Shown here one piece after another: positions 1 through 9,166 of a stretch of DNA of 64,000 bases. Every line of letters begins with the position of its first letter. Position 1 is the stretch's first letter. Source of the stretch: CAYVBJ01 sp964449075. Lineage in GTDB: Bacteria; Bacteroidota; Rhodothermia; Balneolales; Balneolaceae. The translations under genes and the position numbers were made by a program. Location: the NCBI GenBank assembly GCA_964449075.1, contig CAYVBJ010000001.1:1-64000 (forward strand), written 5' to 3'. The notes below the pieces were generated by a model. It did not search any database. It was not told where the DNA came from and was given only the letters and a program-made list of their open reading frames with translations.

Positions 1-2
1 CC

Positions 3-650
3 CTCAAAAAAAAGGGGGGAGAGGCAGCTGTTTTTAGGTTTGAATTTCTTCCCGATTATAAACTGGCTGATTGGGTAACCGGCTGGATTGATCACAAACA
101 CAATAAAAAAATCGATGCCCGTGCGGCACAGGTTCTGTCGCAGCTCGTGGGTAATAACCTGCAGCTACTGTCTATAGAAATAGATAAAGTGTGTACTTTT
201 GTAGACAGTGGAACAGAGATCAACCTGGAGCATGTAAAAAAAATAATCGGCTCATATCGCGAATATTCGGCGATTGAGCTTAAAGACGCCCTTGTTGCCA
301 AAGATCTGGACAAGAGCCTCCGTATTGCGGAACAGATGTTGCTTAAAAGTAATACAGAAGCGGGAGAAGTTATTCGTACCGTGGGGTTCTTTTACAGTGT
401 GTTTGGAAATATCTGGCAAATTCGCCGCCTGGCTGAAAAAGGGTTAGGTAAACAACAGGTTCAGGCTGAACTTGGAATTACCAATAACTGGATCTTTAAT
501 CGTCAATGGCAAGACGCATCCAATTTCAGACTTGCCGAAATGCCCGGAATTTTCGAAGCCCTGCTCGACGCAGATCGCGCCGCCAAAGGCTTCACCACAC
601 TGGATACCTCTTCGATACTTCTTCTGCTGATTACACGCATCGTCGGTTAA
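3..650 (+). CDS. holA: DNA polymerase III delta subunit, C-terminal part (5' end outside window)
   Basis: Clamp-loader delta subunit, which opens the beta sliding clamp during replication. The frame is open from the first bases of the window. It reads through a W-I-x-x-K region, then the typical delta-family segment with A-R-A-A-Q-x-L followed by V-G-N-N-L-x-x-L-x-x-E-I-D-K (residues about 40-65 of the visible part), and a helical C-terminal collar domain. The N-terminal AAA+ fold lies upstream of the window, so only about 215 residues are visible. GTG/ATG codons inside the frame are not taken as starts because homology continues upstream of them. A sigma factor gene follows 40 bases downstream. 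Identification rests on the recognisable conserved delta region; confidence is moderate to high. Confidence 0.8.
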   Translation, partial: LKKKGGEAAVFRFEFLPDYKLADWVTGWIDHKHNKKIDARAAQVLSQLVGNNLQLLSIEIDKVCTFVDSGTEINLEHVKKIIGSYREYSAIELKDALVAKDLDKSLRIAEQMLLKSNTEAGEVIRTVGFFYSVFGNIWQIRRLAEKGLGKQQVQAELGITNNWIFNRQWQDASNFRLAEMPGIFEALLDADRAAKGFTTLDTSSILLLLITRIVG

Positions 651-690
651 GACGGCTGCTTAACAGCAACGAAAACTACGGGGTATCAAA

Positions 691-1305
691 ATGAATACAG
701 TGACTAATAACAGTGTGAATCTGCAATCTCTCTCTGACGAAGATGTAATGGAACAACTGCAGGCAGGGAATATGCATGCTTTTGATATTCTTGTAAGCAG
801 GTTTAAAGATCGTCTTCACAATTTTTTATTTCGATATACTCACAACCATGAAGACTGTGAAGACCTGGTTCAGGAAACATTTCTCAGGGTTTTTAAAAGC
901 CGCCAATCTTATACACGCATTGCGAAATTGAGTACATGGATCTATACGATAGCACTGAACCTGGCAAAGAGCATGTACAAGAAGAAGCAGAGGATGTCAA
1001 CCGTTTCCATGCATGCTGACCCTTCAGATCCGGATGATTTTGAAATAGCAATCGAAGACACAACCATTTTGCAGGATGAACAGCTTCATCAAAAAATCTG
1101 TGTAGAACAGCTCGAAAAAGCACTTCATACATTGAATGATGACTTTAAAGAAGCAATTATCCTGAGGGATATTCAGCAGCTGACCTATGAAGAGATTTCC
1201 GAAATAACCGGTTCCGCCATGGGAACGGTTAAGTCGAGAATAAACAGGGGGCGCATCCAGCTGCAGGAAATTTTAGAAGAGTACTCTTTACAGGAAACAT
1301 TTTAA
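691..1305 (+). CDS. ECF-type RNA polymerase sigma factor
   Basis: A 204-residue sigma-70 family protein of the extracytoplasmic-function class, which redirects RNA polymerase to a stress or envelope regulon. Region 2 lies at about residues 25-95, with D-C-E-D-L-V-Q-E-T-F-L-R-V-F and the S-T-W-I-Y-T-I-A-L-N core typical of sigma 2.1-2.4. Region 4 lies at about 140-195, with F-K-E-A-I-I-L-R-D and the helix-turn-helix L-T-Y-E-E-I-S-E-I-T-G-S-A-M-G-T-V-K-S-R. The linker between them is acidic. It sits 40 bases after holA and 49 bases before a small anti-sigma-like gene, from which it is separated by a strong hairpin. The target regulon cannot be told from sequence alone. Confidence 0.92.
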   Translation: MNTVTNNSVNLQSLSDEDVMEQLQAGNMHAFDILVSRFKDRLHNFLFRYTHNHEDCEDLVQETFLRVFKSRQSYTRIAKLSTWIYTIALNLAKSMYKKKQRMSTVSMHADPSDPDDFEIAIEDTTILQDEQLHQKICVEQLEKALHTLNDDFKEAIILRDIQQLTYEEISEITGSAMGTVKSRINRGRIQLQEILEEYSLQETF

Positions 1306-1314
1306 AAAACTTGT

Positions 1315-1354
1315 GGTAAGAGACTTATAAATACCCAATAGTAAGTCTCTTGCC
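1315..1354 (+). promoter_or_regulatory. Inverted repeat abutting the start codon of the anti-sigma-like gene
   Basis: A perfect 10-bp inverted repeat (AAGAGACTTA at 1318-1327, TAAGTCTCTT at 1342-1351) extends through one G.U pair and two G-C pairs to 13 pairs, with a 14-base loop. The right arm ends on the base before the ATG at 1355, so the folded mRNA would hide the ribosome-binding region. There is no following U-run, so it does not look like an intrinsic terminator. Translational control or processing between sigma and anti-sigma is an inference. Confidence 0.5.
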
Positions 1355-1603
1355 ATGACAATTTATACTGATTACGACCAGGTAATTACAGATTATCTAC
1401 TTGATTACTGCGAAGAAAGTTTAGACGATACAGAACTAACAGTTTTTACCGAATTGCTCTCAATTGAACCCGGTCTGCGCCGAGAGGCGCAGTCGGGTTT
1501 ATTTATTTGCCGAAAGTTAAAGAGCCTGCCCCAAATTAAAGCTGCGCCCGGATTCGAAATGCGCCTTAAGAACCGGATGAAAAAAGAACTTGTCCCGAAA
1601 TAA
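1355..1603 (+). CDS. Small anti-sigma-factor-like protein
   Basis: An 82-residue acidic-to-basic protein directly downstream of the ECF sigma gene. Its pattern (D-Y-L-L-D-Y-C-E-E-S-L-D-D-T-E, then E-P-G-L-R-R-E-A and A-P-G-F-E-M-R-L) resembles the N-terminal anti-sigma domain that counts as the sigma-binding module in many FCB-group anti-sigma factors. There is no transmembrane helix, no HxxxCxxC zinc motif and no C-terminal sensor domain, so it would be a cytoplasmic, very short version. Its role as partner of the upstream sigma factor is inferred from position and this weak resemblance. It could also be an unrelated small protein. Confidence 0.6.
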   Translation: MTIYTDYDQVITDYLLDYCEESLDDTELTVFTELLSIEPGLRREAQSGLFICRKLKSLPQIKAAPGFEMRLKNRMKKELVPK

Positions 1604-1678
1604 AATTCATCACATGGTTAAGGCACGGGATTAACAAAAGTTTGAAGATGTGCGATTCATCCGATGAATCCGGTGAAT

Positions 1679-2521
1679 TTAACTATCGGTGAACATCTCT
1701 TCGGCTTCACCGGCAAGCTGTAAAACGGCTTCTGTGTAAAGAGAGCTCGGATTATATCTGAAAACAGATTTTTCAATGGTACCGGTGCGCTCCATGAAAT
1801 AGGCAAGATAATTACCGATCGACATAATATTATTATCCATATCAAAAATATCGGAACCGACAAACCATTTATTCAAAGAGTAGGGGATAAACTGTGCATA
1901 CGACATTGCACCTGCGTAACTTGATTTCAGGTCAAGTATATCGATCTTGTTTTTCTTTGAAAATTCGAGCAGTTCCAAAAGCTGTGCTTCGGCAAAATCC
2001 GCTCTGTAATTTTCAACATACATGGAAACATAGGCGTTAAAAGGGTTGAACGAGCCAATATTTTTCCCAAAATCCGATTCTATTCCAATGATTGCAGCAA
2101 TCACATACTTCGATATTCCATAGGTCTCTTCCGCATTTTGTAATTGATCGGAATTTTCATCGATAAAATTAAAAATCTCAGCTTTTTTAGCGTCAAATCC
2201 GAGTACCCTTTTATAGTCGTCTATATGCTCTATCTTGCGTTCAGCAGATTTTTTAAATCTGTCACTGATACCATCATAAATTTTGAATCTTGGATCTTCG
2301 ATCAGTTTTTTGATGTCATACCCTTTCTTTTCAAAAATTTCAATGAGAGAGGAGAGAGAAGTTTCTACAGGGTCAACAGAATCACTTGAACTTTCGATGA
2401 GGTAGTGATCCATTTCTCGATCAGAAATCCTGTTGTTTACAGAATTTGCATGAATACTGTTTAGAAAAAACACGATAATCAGGGAAAAAAACAAAGCAAA
2501 TGCGTTCAGATTCAATTTCAT
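1679..2521 (-). CDS. Lytic murein transglycosylase, MltB/SLT-2 family
   Basis: A periplasmic enzyme that cleaves the glycan strands of peptidoglycan to 1,6-anhydro products. The chosen ATG at 2521 gives a clean signal peptide (M-K-L-N then a hydrophobic stretch ending H-A). A further in-frame ATG at 2554 would add 11 residues. After a divergent 100-residue front part come the MltB signatures: Y-G-I-S-K-Y-V-I-A-A-I-I-G-I-E-S-D-F-G, where the glutamate of I-E-S is the predicted catalytic acid; F-N-A-Y; S-Y-A-G-A-M-S-Y-A-Q-F-I-P-Y-S; and D-I-F-D-M-D-N-N-I-M-S-I-G-N-Y-L. About 280 residues is short for the family, because a C-terminal binding domain is missing. It is divergently oriented to leuS. 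Substrate preference and membrane attachment are not visible. Confidence 0.85.
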   Translation of the reverse strand: MKLNLNAFALFFSLIIVFFLNSIHANSVNNRISDREMDHYLIESSSDSVDPVETSLSSLIEIFEKKGYDIKKLIEDPRFKIYDGISDRFKKSAERKIEHIDDYKRVLGFDAKKAEIFNFIDENSDQLQNAEETYGISKYVIAAIIGIESDFGKNIGSFNPFNAYVSMYVENYRADFAEAQLLELLEFSKKNKIDILDLKSSYAGAMSYAQFIPYSLNKWFVGSDIFDMDNNIMSIGNYLAYFMERTGTIEKSVFRYNPSSLYTEAVLQLAGEAEEMFTDS

Positions 2522-2667
2522 GCTCGTATACTCTTTTTTAAAATTTGCCGTCATTTTGTAGATGATTTATAAATAATAAGTATTTAACCAATAAACAAAG
2601 TTCTTTTTCAAGAAATTCTGCTTGATTGTGAAACCTTATTTATTATCAGGATTTCAAAGGAATAATT

Positions 2668-2721
2668 ATGTTACATTTTATTAACAATCTCCGCATTTTT
2701 CTGTTGGGTTTGTTCCGTTAA
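2668..2721 (+). CDS. Possible leucine-rich leader peptide of leuS
   Basis: The 324 bases between the divergent transglycosylase and leuS hold a 17-codon reading frame. It has a good Shine-Dalgarno (AAAGGA at 2656-2661, six bases before the ATG) and encodes M-L-H-F-I-N-N-L-R-I-F-L-L-G-L-F-R. Five of the 17 residues are leucine (codons TTA, CTC, CTG, TTG, TTG), and it ends 124 bases before the leuS ATG. This layout would suit ribosome-mediated control by leucyl-tRNA charging. I do not see a GC-rich terminator after it; there is only a 10-bp palindrome (2764-2773) and a weak AT-rich stem near 2790-2815. A chance ORF in T-rich DNA remains quite possible. Nothing else is evident in this gap. Confidence 0.3.
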   Translation: MLHFINNLRIFLLGLFR

Positions 2722-2845
2722 ATATATTGCGTTTCAGGTGTTCAGGCTTCATCTATTATCAGCATCAATTGATTTTATTAATTCTTATCTTTTCACTCTT
2801 GTAATAAGATTCAATTTAATATTTTCTAAACCAGTTAACGCTTTT

Positions 2846-5431
<2,586 letters not shown>

Positions 5432-5503
5432 ATATATAGTTGTTTATTTATTGTTTAGACGCGCTCTATCAGATCAGACTGAATAAAAAGTATAACCGTC
5501 GGT

Positions 5504-6196
5504 CTATACAAGTTGTCCGTTTACCAGTTTATATATACGATCGCACCTGTCTGCAATGGCTTTTTCGTGGGTAATAAGAACAATGGAAACGTGATCAATT
5601 TCGCGTAGCTGGAAAAGTTCGTCAAGAATGATATTGGTATTTTCCTCATCAAGATTTCCTGTCGGTTCATCAGCCAGAATAATTGAGGGATTATTCATCA
5701 GGGCTCGCGCCATCGATACACGTTGCTGTTCACCCCCGGAGAGTTGAGACGGCCTGTGATCTAACCTGTCTGACAATCCGAAACGATCGAGCAGACCAGC
5801 CGCGTGCGGTTCTGCTTCAGCAGGAGAGTCACCCCGAATGAGTGCGGGCATGAAAACATTCTCCAGTGCTGTAAACTCAGGCAGCAGATGATGAAATTGA
5901 AATACAAATCCTACATTAGTGTTTCTTTTATCTGCAAGATCATCTGATTTAAGTGAAAATATATCTGTGTCGTGCCAGTAGACATGTCCTGAATCGGCCT
6001 TATCCAAACCTCCCAGAATATGCAAGAGGGTGCTCTTTCCGCTGCCGCTGGAGCCAATAATTGAAACTACCTCGGCTTCCTGAACTTCAAGTGTTACGCC
6101 CTGTAACACACGTAATTTGCCTTTACCTGATTTGGAGGGAAAGCTTTTATGCAGATCACTACAGCGGACCACACTTTTTTTATCGGCTCTTGTCAT
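5504..6196 (-). CDS. lolD: ABC transporter ATP-binding protein, LolD-like
   Basis: ATPase of an inner-membrane lipoprotein-release (LolCDE) or MacB-type exporter. The roughly 230-residue protein has Walker A (G-S-S-G-S-G-K-S-T), the Q-loop (F-V-F-Q-F-H-H-L-L-P-E-F), the signature L-S-G-G-E-Q-Q-R, Walker B (I-I-L-A-D-E-P-T-G-N-L-D) and the switch histidine in L-I-T-H-E. The F-Q-F-H-H-L-L-P-E-F wording and overall length fit the LolD subfamily. The ATG at 6196 overlaps the stop of the upstream ymdB gene as ATGA, which fixes the start and implies translational coupling. Longer in-frame starts would run back into ymdB. No permease subunit (LolC/E) gene is adjacent, so the partner must be encoded elsewhere. 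Confidence 0.87.
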   Translation of the reverse strand: MTRADKKSVVRCSDLHKSFPSKSGKGKLRVLQGVTLEVQEAEVVSIIGSSGSGKSTLLHILGGLDKADSGHVYWHDTDIFSLKSDDLADKRNTNVGFVFQFHHLLPEFTALENVFMPALIRGDSPAEAEPHAAGLLDRFGLSDRLDHRPSQLSGGEQQRVSMARALMNNPSIILADEPTGNLDEENTNIILDELFQLREIDHVSIVLITHEKAIADRCDRIYKLVNGQLV

Positions 6197-7008
6197 GAAT
6201 TTGTATTGTTTTTGAATTCGGGGTAAATAAGCGATTGAATAGAGGTGCACCTGGTCGTTTCAGGATCTATTTCTACAAGAACTCCGCACATCCGGTTATC
6301 ACCTTTTGCAATTTTATAGCGCTGCGGTGTGCCCCGGGTAAAGCGTTTTATGGATGTCTTTTTATCCATACCAATCACTGAATCGAAGGGGCCTGTCATG
6401 CCCGCATCGGTAATATAGCCCGTACCTTCCGGTAATATTCTCGCATCATTGGTCGGGATATGGGTGTGGGTTCCGACAAATGCAGATATTTGACCGTCAA
6501 GGTTCCAGGCCATTGCGAGTTTCTCAGCTGTAGCTTCTGCGTGAAAATCAATAAATATGAGATCGGTTTCTTCTTTAATTTTAGAAATTGCCCATTCAGC
6601 AGTTGAAAACGGATCATCGATCGCCTGCATAAATGTGCGGCCCTGGAGATTTAAAACACCAATTTTATGTTCACTGCCCGGTACATCATAAATGCCATAT
6701 CCGAAGCCGGCATTACCTGCAGGGTAATTTAAAGGTCTGAGCAGATTCTTGTCGGTTTTCATATAACCGAATATTTTCCACTTATCAAAAGAGTGATTTC
6801 CGCCTGTAATTACATGTACTCCGAGACCGTAAAGTGTTTTGACGATACTTTGATTTAACCCGCGGCCTTCGTGAGAATTTTCAGCATTGGCAATTACAAA
6901 ATCAGGCTTGTGTTTATCGATAATACCAGGCAAAATTGTTTCAAGAAGTGTTAAACCCGGCTCACCGACAATATCAGCAATAAATAAAATTTGTATTCTT
7001 TGGCTCAT
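6193..7008 (-). CDS. ymdB: YmdB-family metallophosphoesterase
   Basis: A 271-residue calcineurin-like phosphoesterase of the YmdB/TIGR00282 family. Characterised members hydrolyse 2',3'-cyclic nucleotides and affect RNA turnover and biofilm formation. The metal-binding motifs run in order: F-I-A-D-I-V-G-E-P-G near the N-terminus, N-A-E-N-S-H-E-G-R-G, T-G-G-N-H-S-F-D, D-F-H-A-E-A-T-A-E-K, G-T-H-T-H-I-P-T-N-D and T-D-A-G-M-T-G-P. Length and motif spacing are normal. It is first in a two-gene unit and its stop codon overlaps the start of lolD. Family assignment is firm; the physiological role in this organism is not known. Confidence 0.93.
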   Translation of the reverse strand: MSQRIQILFIADIVGEPGLTLLETILPGIIDKHKPDFVIANAENSHEGRGLNQSIVKTLYGLGVHVITGGNHSFDKWKIFGYMKTDKNLLRPLNYPAGNAGFGYGIYDVPGSEHKIGVLNLQGRTFMQAIDDPFSTAEWAISKIKEETDLIFIDFHAEATAEKLAMAWNLDGQISAFVGTHTHIPTNDARILPEGTGYITDAGMTGPFDSVIGMDKKTSIKRFTRGTPQRYKIAKGDNRMCGVLVEIDPETTRCTSIQSLIYPEFKNNTNS

Positions 7009-7179
7009 AGATGAACCTTGCTTTGCAAATTAATTAAAAATGAAGCTAAAGGTACAAAATATGAGAAGATGAATGAGACTGATTTTTTAAAAAATTATTT
7101 ATTGGCTGATAATTACTTCCGGTAGCTCAAAGATCCTAAGAGCTGAGGCCCTTCGCACATTTAAAAAATGTTCAGAATT

Positions 7180-7626
7180 TCATTCAATTGTACTTTCACC
7201 GAATCTATTGAGAGCAGTGTGTGCACTATTTAATTCCTCTTCACATTCATTGAGAATACCGTGCCTCTCTCCAAGGTACCTGGGATTATTAAAAGCCAAC
7301 CACACATCTCCGTTATCATCTTCCCAGATTAATGCTTTCTGAGGAAGGTCAATTCCTGCAAGTTGTGAACACTGCATTATGGGAGTTCCTGCTTTGGGAT
7401 TGCCAAAAAGAACAAGGTGAGTAGGACGAAGATCAAGATCAACCACTTCAGCCCCGGTCTGGTGATTAACCTGTGTAATAATATTCATTCCCGCATCTCG
7501 TAAAACAGTAACCAGCCGGTTTCTTGTTTCTTCAACACTGTACTCGCTTTGAAAAATTAAAAGGTCATCTCTGTCAGGCTCAGCAGGCATAAATGTTAGT
7601 AATGATATAATAAGTATAAGAGTCAT
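7180..7626 (-). CDS. DUF302-domain protein
   Basis: A 148-residue protein with a short hydrophobic N-terminus (M-T-L-I-L-I-I-S-L-L-T-F) that may be a signal peptide, followed by a DUF302 domain. The family pattern is visible: S-V-E-E-T-x-x-R-L near the start, G-x-x-I-I-T-x-V-N-H, then the L-R-P-T-H-L-V-L-F-G-N-P-K-A-G-T-P-I-M-Q core, and L-P-Q-K-A-L-I-W-E-D with W-L-A-F-N-N-P. The biochemical function of DUF302 is not settled. The gene stands alone, 171 bases below ymdB and divergent from the metallopeptidase gene. Signal peptide prediction is uncertain because the n-region has no positive charge. Confidence 0.82.
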   Translation of the reverse strand: MTLILIISLLTFMPAEPDRDDLLIFQSEYSVEETRNRLVTVLRDAGMNIITQVNHQTGAEVVDLDLRPTHLVLFGNPKAGTPIMQCSQLAGIDLPQKALIWEDDNGDVWLAFNNPRYLGERHGILNECEEELNSAHTALNRFGESTIE

Positions 7627-7832
7627 TTGAATAGATTTTTATAGATTTAAAAGTGACTTATACCATTTAATATCATAAATTTTGACTACATATGTATCAT
7701 AAAATTGTTGAAATTTATCTTCGGAACAGGCGAACAAAATCATTTTTATTCATTTAAAATAAAGTGGTTACCGGTGAGAGTTATTTCAGAATATGATTTA
7801 CTACAATATAAAATCTTTTCATTCAACTTTAG

Positions 7833-7840
7833 TATCTTTG
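7833..7840 (+). promoter_or_regulatory. Candidate -7 promoter element
   Basis: TATCTTTG matches the Bacteroidota -7 consensus TAnnTTTG and lies 55 bases before the metallopeptidase ATG, in an otherwise empty 269-base gap. No convincing TTTG -33 element is seen at the right spacing, and this 8-mer is expected by chance in AT-rich DNA. Confidence 0.3.
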
Positions 7841-7895
7841 ACACCGGTTAGAAAAACAGAACAAAAATATTCAGAAATAAAGTATTTAAAACACA

Positions 7896-8390
7896 ATGCC
7901 AGAAAATGATTTTTTAGATCCTAAAGGTGATATCAAACTGAGCGACAAACAGTTAATGGAATCACCTGAAGTGGAACGTATTGCAAAACAAGTGATCGAG
8001 AGTAACAAAATGGAGTTTGGGCCGGCCCAGATAGGGTACTTTCTGATATATCCAAACATTTCAAAACAGCGGGCAGCAAAATGTATGAAAGCTTCGCGGG
8101 AAGTAAAATATTATTCCGGAAACGACTACCTGATTGAAATATCGGGCGAATTATGGGATATGCTTGATGAAGAGACTCAAAAAATGTTGCTGCACCATGA
8201 ACTACTTCACATCGATCCTGTATTTAAAGCTAAAAACCAGGAGTGGAAGATGAATATTAAAAAACCTGATTTCCAGGATTATTATCAAATTAATGACAAA
8301 TTCGGAAATGAGTGGTATAAAACCATCCAGGCTACGGTTTCATCACTTTATGACCTTGATCCCCGCCAGGAGAGCAAGGTATCTACTTAG
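7896..8390 (+). CDS. Putative phage-type zinc metallopeptidase (HELLH)
   Basis: A 164-residue protein resembling the small phage metallopeptidase family (PF18894-like). Its active-site helix is L-L-H-H-E-L-L-H-I-D at about residues 107-116, giving a zincin HExxH. Upstream is the family-like segment F-G-P-A-Q-I-G-Y-F-L-I-Y-P, followed by C-x-x-A-S-R-E-V-K-Y-Y-S-G-N-D-Y-L-I-E-I-S-G-E-L-W. The third zinc ligand is not obvious; D-P-V-F just after the helix is a candidate neighbourhood. There is no signal peptide, so a cytoplasmic role is expected. No other phage gene is nearby. The next gene, a degenerate AAA+ protein, is convergent. Family assignment is by motif and overall pattern; the substrate is unknown. 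Confidence 0.75.
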   Translation: MPENDFLDPKGDIKLSDKQLMESPEVERIAKQVIESNKMEFGPAQIGYFLIYPNISKQRAAKCMKASREVKYYSGNDYLIEISGELWDMLDEETQKMLLHHELLHIDPVFKAKNQEWKMNIKKPDFQDYYQINDKFGNEWYKTIQATVSSLYDLDPRQESKVST

Positions 8391-8413
8391 TAAGCCGATG
8401 CTGCAACAGGATA

Positions 8414-8432
8414 GTTCAGATAAAATCTGAAC
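8414..8432. other. Perfect 8-bp hairpin between convergent genes
   Basis: GTTCAGAT and ATCTGAAC flank an AAA loop in the 46-base gap between the convergent metallopeptidase and AAA-like genes. It could act as a bidirectional transcription or 3'-end barrier, although neither strand has a clear U-run after the stem. Confidence 0.35.
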
Positions 8433-8436
8433 CAGG

Positions 8437-9018
8437 TTATGCCGGTCGCTCATTTTCAAACTCATGGCCATGAAAGGTAACACTGCCTAATTTCCATGTC
8501 AGTTTTGAAAAGAGTGATTTTGGTTTGTCGAATATTACTGCATGATGAGCATACCGCCTCATGGTTGCATCTGCATTGTAGGCATCCTCTATGTCGAAGA
8601 TTATAATTTTTTCGATTTCTTTAATTTTTTGCAGTAAGTAACGTTCTTGCGGAGTGGCATATCGATTGCTGGAGTAGGTGTAACCGGTATAAGCTCCGCA
8701 GAGCCTGTCTGCATTTGAGAAGAATAAGATTTTTCCTTTCCCTTTGATATTTGAGAAGAGGGCATCAATATTTTTGGTTGTTTCTGCTTCATCAACACTG
8801 ATAATGTTGCGTAAATCAATATGACTTATTTTCTCATTTAGTAATTCTGATAACTTTGAAAGGAATCTTTTTTTTCCTTTTTGATATGGCCCGACCAGCA
8901 ATAACAGGTAATATGATGAATCAACATTAATTTTCGAAAGTTGAGAGATATAATTATTTAAATCTTCTTCCGCAAAATTCGTTAATTCCACATCCTGAAG
9001 TATTTTTTCATAATCCAT
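8437..9018 (-). CDS. Degenerate AAA+-like ATPase domain protein
   Basis: A 193-residue protein that aligns by eye to a single AAA+ core. Residues about 38-52 (L-L-L-L-V-G-P-Y-Q-K-G-K-K-R-F-L) stand where Walker A should be, but lack the GxxGxGK[ST] form. Residues about 93-105 (G-K-I-L-F-F-S-N-A-D-R-L-C-G) copy the I-L-F-F-D-E-A-D-A-L-F-G Walker B of proteasome-type AAA proteins with S-N in place of the catalytic D-E. The segment I-I-I-F-D-I-E-D-A-Y-N-A-D-A-T-M-R-R-Y corresponds to sensor 1 through the arginine-finger region, without the sensor asparagine. ATP hydrolysis is therefore unlikely. No signal peptide. The AAA reading is an inference from motif order; the protein is otherwise unknown. 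Confidence 0.6.
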   Translation of the reverse strand: MDYEKILQDVELTNFAEEDLNNYISQLSKINVDSSYYLLLLVGPYQKGKKRFLSKLSELLNEKISHIDLRNIISVDEAETTKNIDALFSNIKGKGKILFFSNADRLCGAYTGYTYSSNRYATPQERYLLQKIKEIEKIIIFDIEDAYNADATMRRYAHHAVIFDKPKSLFSKLTWKLGSVTFHGHEFENERPA

Positions 9019-9166
9019 AGATAATAATCACTGATTATTAATAAGATAGCAGAATACATAAGATACCAATCCGATGCAATTTATAAATACTGCAGATTCT
9101 TTATAAACTTCACTTAAAATTACTGACCAGGTACTAAAAAGTCAGGAAATGTGATGGAAAGTTCGT

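Noticed and set aside
2738..2845. N-terminal extension of leuS from a GTG at 2738
   Set aside because: The extra 36 residues are hydrophobic and unlike LeuRS; the ATG at 2846 gives the standard family N-terminus.
2522..2845. T-box riboswitch before leuS
   Set aside because: No T-box consensus and no specifier-stem-like structure or terminator seen; such elements are also rare outside Firmicutes and Actinobacteria.
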